A stretch of 10,574 nucleotides of DNA. It comes from Alphaproteobacteria bacterium (GTDB lineage Bacteria; Pseudomonadota; Alphaproteobacteria; DAOWDM01). The position numbers were made by a program, and so were the translations under genes. The DNA lies in NCBI GenBank assembly GCA_030639035.1, contig DAOWDM010000060.1:1-10574 (forward strand), read 5' to 3'. The notes below the pieces were generated by a model. That model was not told the origin of the DNA. It did not search any database and saw only the letters and a list, made by a program, of their open reading frames with translations. Shown piece after piece: positions 7,125 through 10,574 of the stretch (within the stretch, counting starts at the first letter, position 1; each line of letters starts with the position of its first letter).

Positions 7125-7829
7125 TCAATGAGAAGATTTTGCTAGTAGGCGGAGTCTTTGCAAATCATTAATTGCCATACCAAAGTTACGTCTTTCAACA
7201 ACTCCTGTGCGAGCCAAATCACCTATAACCTGAGCAACTGTCTCGCGACTAGTCCCTGCCCAGCTTGCGATTTCATTATGTTTCGGCATATTTGGAATCG
7301 TCCAGTTATCAGGATTAATTGGGTCTGGACGAGCAATTCTTATAAGCTCGCTATATACACGTTCACTTTCACTAAGAGTACTTAACTCAGCTACTCTTTT
7401 ATCAAGACTGCGGATAATTTTTGCAAGACGCTTTACGAGCTTTAAAGAAACGCTTGGATTACTAGCAACAAGTTTCAAAAAACCAGCCCCGCCAAGACTC
7501 GCAAGCTCTGTTGTCTCTGTAGAAATGACTCTAGCACTTCTAGGTAAATTATCGATTGCAGCAAGTTCACCGAAATAATTTCCAGAGGAAATTTCAGCAA
7601 AAGTAACTTGCTCGTCTTTTTCTCGTTTATAAGGAGAGTCTGTTACAATACGAACAGCACCACTTACAACGAAATAAACTTCACGAGAATCAGTTTCGCT
7701 ATCGAAAACTATATCATCAACGTCATATACATGCCATGTGCAGAGTTTTTCAAGCTCACGCCTATTTTCTGGGGATAAGTCCTCCAATAGAGCTATATTA
7801 CATAGCCGATCGCTCGCATTACTTTTCAC
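7125..7829 (-). CDS. Crp/Fnr-family transcription regulator
   Basis: This 234-residue protein has the two-domain Crp layout. A cyclic-nucleotide-binding-like beta barrel covers about 12-125, including FGELAAIDNLPRSARV (about 86-101). That segment keeps the Gly-Glu and Arg-Ser-Ala pattern of the phosphate-binding cassette. A long dimerisation helix covers about 125-155. A C-terminal winged helix-turn-helix follows, with recognition region IASWAGTSRETVAQVIGDL (about 187-205). The N-terminal Cys cluster of FNR is absent, so an oxygen-sensing [4Fe-4S] form is unlikely. cAMP-type ligand binding is plausible but unproven. I place the start at GTG 7829 because AAGGA (plus 7838-7842) lies 8 bases upstream. 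An in-frame TTG two codons earlier would sit directly against that site. Target genes cannot be told from the sequence, and no Crp-type palindrome was noticed upstream of the pilus genes. Confidence 0.92.
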   Translation of the reverse strand: MKSNASDRLCNIALLEDLSPENRRELEKLCTWHVYDVDDIVFDSETDSREVYFVVSGAVRIVTDSPYKREKDEQVTFAEISSGNYFGELAAIDNLPRSARVISTETTELASLGGAGFLKLVASNPSVSLKLVKRLAKIIRSLDKRVAELSTLSESERVYSELIRIARPDPINPDNWTIPNMPKHNEIASWAGTSRETVAQVIGDLARTGVVERRNFGMAINDLQRLRLLAKSSH

Positions 7830-7862
7830 AATCAACTTCCTTTTTAAACTGACAGATTAAAA

Positions 7863-7892
7863 AGAATAACAGAAACAGCAACAACATATCAA
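7863..7892 (-). promoter_or_regulatory. Candidate promoter of the Crp/Fnr-family gene
   Basis: On the minus strand, TTGATA (plus 7887-7892) is separated by 18 bp from TATTCT (plus 7863-7868). TATTCT is preceded by TGT, giving an extended -10 (TGTTATTCT). Transcription would begin near 7855, leaving a leader of about 26 bases before GTG 7829 that contains the ribosome binding site. The fit is good but not perfect. Confidence 0.4.
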
Positions 7893-7969
7893 TCATAAAT
7901 ATATTTTTACTTCAAGCTACCTCTAAAGCAAGAAACTATAGATAGATTATTGAAAGAAAGGTTCTCGGG

Positions 7970-8120
7970 CGACGTAATGGAGCAAAAGAGCGGTTTTTCA
8001 AAAATCGAAGATTTTGTTCCAGTACTAGGCGTGACTCTTGATGGAAGCGGAGTGTACCTTAAGGTACATGAGCATTTCAGCAAGAGACACAACGACGTAA
8101 TGGAGCAAAAGAGCGGTTTT
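7970..8120. repeat. 28-bp direct repeat with 123-bp period in a GC-rich intergenic element
   Basis: An identical 28-bp sequence beginning cgacgtaatggagcaaaa occurs at 7970-7997 and 8093-8120, so the period is 123 bp, exactly 41 codons. The 95 bp between the copies contain a small hairpin (aaaatc/gatttt at 8001-8006 and 8010-8015) and a 16-bp perfect palindrome. By hand count, 7961-8200 is about 46% GC, well above the flanking DNA at 7841-7960. The plus strand is open from TTG 7950 to the stop ending at 8195 and repeats the peptide DVMEQKSGF, but no ribosome binding site supports translation. This fills most of the 283-bp gap between the exported-protein gene and the Crp-family gene. It is probably a dispersed or decayed repeat element. 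A structured RNA is also possible. Confidence 0.75.
8053..8068. repeat. 16-bp perfect palindrome TGTACCTTAAGGTACA
   Basis: This sequence is its own reverse complement over 16 bases with no loop, inside the 123-bp repeat unit. It could be a dimeric-protein binding site, or the fold-back centre of a small repeat element. It lies about 225 bp upstream of the Crp-family start, which is far for a simple operator. Confidence 0.7.
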
Positions 8121-8541
8121 ACTTGGGGAGCATGTAGGCGGATAGTAGCTCTGAGCCTATCCTTATTGACTGTGCTGTGCTGGTTTTGTGGTTAATTCTA
8201 CCACGTCGCATTTGCAAAAGAAAACGCTCTGCCACAGAATCTATGCGAGTTTTTTTTGCTTTTGGTCTTTCATAAAAATCACCAACTCCTGCGATTTTTC
8301 CAGAATCTGCTTGTTTTTTAGTTGAGCTAGAAACTGAGATTCCCCCTGCACCGCTTTGTTTTTTAACCGTTTTTCTCATGCGGTTAGTTCGTTTAACAGT
8401 TCTTTTTATCCTAGTGTTTTTTATTCCACCAAATCGGTGAATTCTTCCTTTGTATTGGTTTGGAGTTTGAGCAGCAGCGAAAGGAACTGTTACAGCAAAA
8501 ACAGCCAGCAGAATTACAATTTTTAAAAATCTATTTTCCAT
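8119..8541 (-). CDS. Small basic exported protein of unknown function
   Basis: This 140-residue protein is not one I recognise. A clear signal peptide (MENRFLKIVILLAVFAVTVPFAAA, cut near residue 24) precedes a strongly basic mature part: by hand count about 29 Lys/Arg against 6 Asp/Glu. The region 32-62 is especially rich in Arg, Lys and Thr, and a Ser/Gly-rich stretch follows. There are no Cys pairs or further membrane segments, so it is probably periplasmic or secreted. ATG 8541 lies inside the cysS 3' end (11-base overlap), so it is likely translated by coupling, since no well-placed ribosome binding site is seen. Its stop codon touches the 28-bp repeat at 8093-8120, so the C-terminal residues (IGSELLSAYMLPK) may derive from the repeat element and not the ancestral gene. 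Confidence 0.65.
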   Translation of the reverse strand: MENRFLKIVILLAVFAVTVPFAAAQTPNQYKGRIHRFGGIKNTRIKRTVKRTNRMRKTVKKQSGAGGISVSSSTKKQADSGKIAGVGDFYERPKAKKTRIDSVAERFLLQMRRGRINHKTSTAQSIRIGSELLSAYMLPK

Positions 8542-10003
8542 ACTTCCATATAGTTCCTGAAGGCGTGTCTTCTAAAACAACGTTCAAAACTTTTAATTTA
8601 TCACGAATTTCATCTGCTCTTGCGAAATTCTTTGCTTTTCGTACTTCTACTCTTTCTGCAATGAGTGCGTCTATTTTTGCTCTTTCTACCATGAGTGCGT
8701 CTGTTTTTGAATCTCTTACCTGAATTACCTTTCCATTAGAATCTGTAAGTTCGATATGAAAATGGTCTTGAATAGTAACTGTATCACTAAATGTAATTTT
8801 CCCTTTGAACCATTCTTCAGGATTTTCTTTGAACAGTCCTAGCAATCCGCCAGATGCAAGGAGCTTTCCTTTTTGCAAAGCTTTTTCTGCATCATTTTTG
8901 CACTTGTTAAGCTCTGAAACAATTTCGTGCATATGAGAAATTGCTAGAGGTGTGTTTACATCGTCTTTCAGTGCTTCCATAACATTCTGCGGAATTTCAA
9001 CTTTTTCAGCTTTGATGTTTTCTACATTGCGTAAAGCGGTATAGAACCTGTCCATTGCAGATTTTGCCTGCTCTAAAGCCTTGTCAGTCCAGTTTAACGG
9101 CTGCCTGTAATGCGTTGAAATTAAACAGAATCTTATAGCTTCACCTTGAGCTTTCTCAAGCACTTCTTTAACCGTGAAAAAGTTACCTAAAGACTTAGAC
9201 ATTTTCTCGCCGTTGACTATCAAATGACCATTATGCACCCAGTAATTTGCATAAGTTTCCGTATTATTTCCACAGCAAGACTGTGCTATTTCATTTTCAT
9301 GATGAGGGAAAATCAGGTCTTGCCCTCCGCCATGAATATCAAAAACCTTGCCAAGATAACGCAAACTCATTGCAGAACATTCAAGATGCCAACCAGGACG
9401 CCCCCTGCCCCACGGACTTTCCCAACCAGGTAAATCGTCTTCCGATGGTTTCCATAAAACAAAGTCAGCAGAATCACGTTTATATGAAGCGACTTCAACC
9501 CTAGCACCTGCAAGCATTTCATCTTGAGAGCGTATTGATAAACGCCCGTATTCAGGCATTGATGACACGTCAAAAAGAACGTGTCCCTCTGCTTCATACG
9601 CATTGCCGTTTTCAAGCAGTCTTTCTACAAGAGCAATCATTTCATCAATATGCTCGGTAGCTCTTGGTTCTTCATCAGGGAAAAGAACGTTTAATGCACT
9701 CATATCCTCGTGAAACATTGCAGTTGTGCGTTTTGTTATAGATGAAATAGGCTCGCATGTTTTTTTGAATTTAGCGTTAATTTTATCATCAACATCTGTA
9801 ATATTGCGAACGTAACAAACGACAGGATACAGCTGTTTCAAAAGCCTATATAAAACATCAAAAAACACCACCGAACGAGCGTTCCCAATATGGGCTCTGT
9901 CATAAACAGTAGGTCCGCATACATATATTCCGACTTTGCCAGATTCAATCGGTTTAAATTCTTCCTTTTTACGGGACATTGTGTTGGTGAGCATCAAAGA
10001 CAA
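8531..10003 (-). CDS. cysS: Cysteinyl-tRNA synthetase
   Basis: This class I synthetase charges tRNA-Cys with cysteine in the cytosol. With a TTG start at 10003 it has 490 residues. Cys29, Cys209, His234 and Glu238 stand where the family's catalytic zinc ligands are expected. HIGN (38-41) is the usual CysRS form of HIGH, and KMSKS is at 267-271. GGGQDLIFPHHENE precedes the anticodon-binding part. The start is set by GGAGGA (plus 10011-10016), 7 bases upstream inside the gltX end, and by the N-terminus SLMLTNTMSRKKEEF aligning with typical CysRS. An ATG at 9994 is the alternative. TTG may limit expression. Residues about 401-444 form an unusually long linker ending in a 10-residue duplication (DALMVERAKI/DALIAERVEV) before the conserved ARADEIRD and VLEDTPSGT motifs. 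The gene overlaps the next gene by 11 bases. Confidence 0.96.
   Translation of the reverse strand: MSLMLTNTMSRKKEEFKPIESGKVGIYVCGPTVYDRAHIGNARSVVFFDVLYRLLKQLYPVVCYVRNITDVDDKINAKFKKTCEPISSITKRTTAMFHEDMSALNVLFPDEEPRATEHIDEMIALVERLLENGNAYEAEGHVLFDVSSMPEYGRLSIRSQDEMLAGARVEVASYKRDSADFVLWKPSEDDLPGWESPWGRGRPGWHLECSAMSLRYLGKVFDIHGGGQDLIFPHHENEIAQSCCGNNTETYANYWVHNGHLIVNGEKMSKSLGNFFTVKEVLEKAQGEAIRFCLISTHYRQPLNWTDKALEQAKSAMDRFYTALRNVENIKAEKVEIPQNVMEALKDDVNTPLAISHMHEIVSELNKCKNDAEKALQKGKLLASGGLLGLFKENPEEWFKGKITFSDTVTIQDHFHIELTDSNGKVIQVRDSKTDALMVERAKIDALIAERVEVRKAKNFARADEIRDKLKVLNVVLEDTPSGTIWKYGK
8651..8710 (-). repeat. 30-bp tandem duplication inside cysS
   Basis: Plus-strand 8651-8680 and 8681-8710 match at 26 of 30 positions (shared core atgagtgcgtct). 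The result is two in-frame copies of a 10-residue helix segment near the C-terminus of CysRS. Most CysRS proteins appear to carry only the DALIAER-like copy. Confidence 0.85.
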
Positions 10004-10004
10004 T

Positions 10005-10574
10005 TTAGTTTCCTCCAAGAGACAGACCTTTTAACCTGTCAACGGCGTGTTTTCTTCCTATTAGCGGAAGTAGAACTTTTAGTTCAGGTCCTTTTTCAAA
10101 ACCAGTCAAGGCAAGCCTTATCGGGTGAAAAAGTTTCTTTCCTTTACAATTAGTTTCTTCCTGAACAAGCTTTGTCCATGTTTTCCATGTTTTATCGTCC
10201 CAAGGTTCAGGAGGAAGCAAATCAGCGGCTTTGTCCGTCAAAGTCTTGTCTTCAATCACAGGGATAACAGTTCCACGGCAGATTTCCCACCATATAGAAA
10301 TATCAGTGATTTTTTCCAAATTCGGACGAACTGAGTTCCAAAAAACTTCATCTACATTTTCAAAGCCAAGTTTTGATAGTTTGGCTTTTGCTTTTTCAAA
10401 CGACATATTATGAACTACACGTCTGTTTATTGCATCAATATCAGAAGCATCAAATTTCGGTTGAGCCCTGCCAAAAGCAGAAATATCAAAAGAATCTGCA
10501 AGCTCTTCAATAGTACAAGGCTCTACAGACTCAGAAGTTCCAAGTTTTGAAAGAAGACTTGTAATAGCTGACGG
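10005..10574 (-). CDS. gltX: Glutamyl-tRNA synthetase, C-terminal part (runs off the right edge)
   Basis: The frame is open to the right edge and gives the last 189 residues of a class I glutamyl-tRNA synthetase, the anticodon-binding region. Recognisable alphaproteobacterial GltX pieces are LLSKLGTSESVEP, ELADSFDISAFGRAQPKFD and, near the end, KLFHPIRLALTGFEKGPELK, then LLPLIGRKHAVDRL. The catalytic half with HIGH and KMSKS lies outside the window, so discriminating versus non-discriminating charging cannot be judged. The last codons (GGA GGA AAC TAA) double as the ribosome binding site of cysS, whose TTG start is one base after the stop. The two genes are therefore co-transcribed and probably translationally coupled. 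The internal ATG at 10406 is not the true start. Confidence 0.95.
   Translation of the reverse strand, partial: PSAITSLLSKLGTSESVEPCTIEELADSFDISAFGRAQPKFDASDIDAINRRVVHNMSFEKAKAKLSKLGFENVDEVFWNSVRPNLEKITDISIWWEICRGTVIPVIEDKTLTDKAADLLPPEPWDDKTWKTWTKLVQEETNCKGKKLFHPIRLALTGFEKGPELKVLLPLIGRKHAVDRLKGLSLGGN
10011..10016 (-). promoter_or_regulatory. Ribosome binding site that fixes the cysS TTG start
   Basis: GGAGGA on the minus strand lies within the last two glycine codons of gltX, 7 bases before TTG 10003. The in-frame TTG at 10018 overlaps or precedes the site and cannot use it. ATG 9994 would have a 16-base spacing, so the TTG at 10003 is the best start. Confidence 0.75.

Noticed and set aside
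7125..7829. Calling the Crp-family protein FNR or FixK
   Set aside because: The N-terminal Cys cluster of FNR is missing, and no TTGAT-N4-ATCAA box was seen nearby. Subfamily naming would need a phylogeny.
7970..8120. A minimal CRISPR array (28-bp repeats)
   Set aside because: There are only two repeats, and the 95-bp interval is far too long for a spacer. No cas genes are present.
7950..8195. An 81-residue plus-strand protein across the repeat element
   Set aside because: No ribosome binding site stands before TTG 7950 or ATG 7977, the frame runs into the 3' end of the opposite gene, and no domain is recognisable. It is kept only as a finding about the repeat.

Overview
The window looks like chromosomal DNA of a low-GC alphaproteobacterium. 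The evidence is the alphaproteobacterial Cpa-type order of Tad pilus genes (cpaA-B-C-D-E-F, with a CpaD lipoprotein and a CpaE with an atypical Walker A) and ordinary alphaproteobacterial-looking GltX and CysS. The lineage is an inference. An uncultured host-associated group is possible, but nothing here proves it. Every convincing gene is on the minus strand, so transcription runs from high to low coordinates.

Reading in the direction of transcription, the window opens with the 3' end of gltX (10574-10005). Next comes cysS, one base later, with a TTG start placed by a strong ribosome binding site. A small basic exported protein of unknown function (8541-8119) overlaps the end of cysS by 11 bases. 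After it is a 283-bp gap holding an unusual, relatively GC-rich duplication: a 28-bp direct repeat with a 123-bp period and a 16-bp perfect palindrome. The gap ends in a plausible promoter for a Crp/Fnr-family regulator (7829-7125). A pentapeptide-repeat protein of 21 tandem pentads follows, behind its own likely promoter.

The left 6.3 kb is a Tad (tight adherence, Flp-type) pilus assembly locus. It starts with a 37-codon ORF in the position normally held by the Flp/PilA pilin. Then come the prepilin peptidase cpaA, a 169-bp spacer with a possible second promoter, and cpaB, cpaC, cpaD, cpaE and the 5' third of the motor ATPase cpaF, which runs off the left edge. cpaB and cpaC are coupled (TAATG), and the other spacers from cpaB onward are 20 to 57 bases. 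Together these genes supply pilin maturation (CpaA), the outer-membrane secretin and its partners (CpaC, CpaD, CpaB), the polar localisation factor (CpaE) and the assembly motor (CpaF). The inner-membrane platform proteins (TadB/TadC) and a canonical pilin are not in the window.

No clearly new system is visible. The points most worth a second look are the 123-bp duplicated element, the non-canonical ORF in the pilin position, a long acidic N-terminal extension of CpaC, and an expanded, internally duplicated C-terminal linker in CysS.
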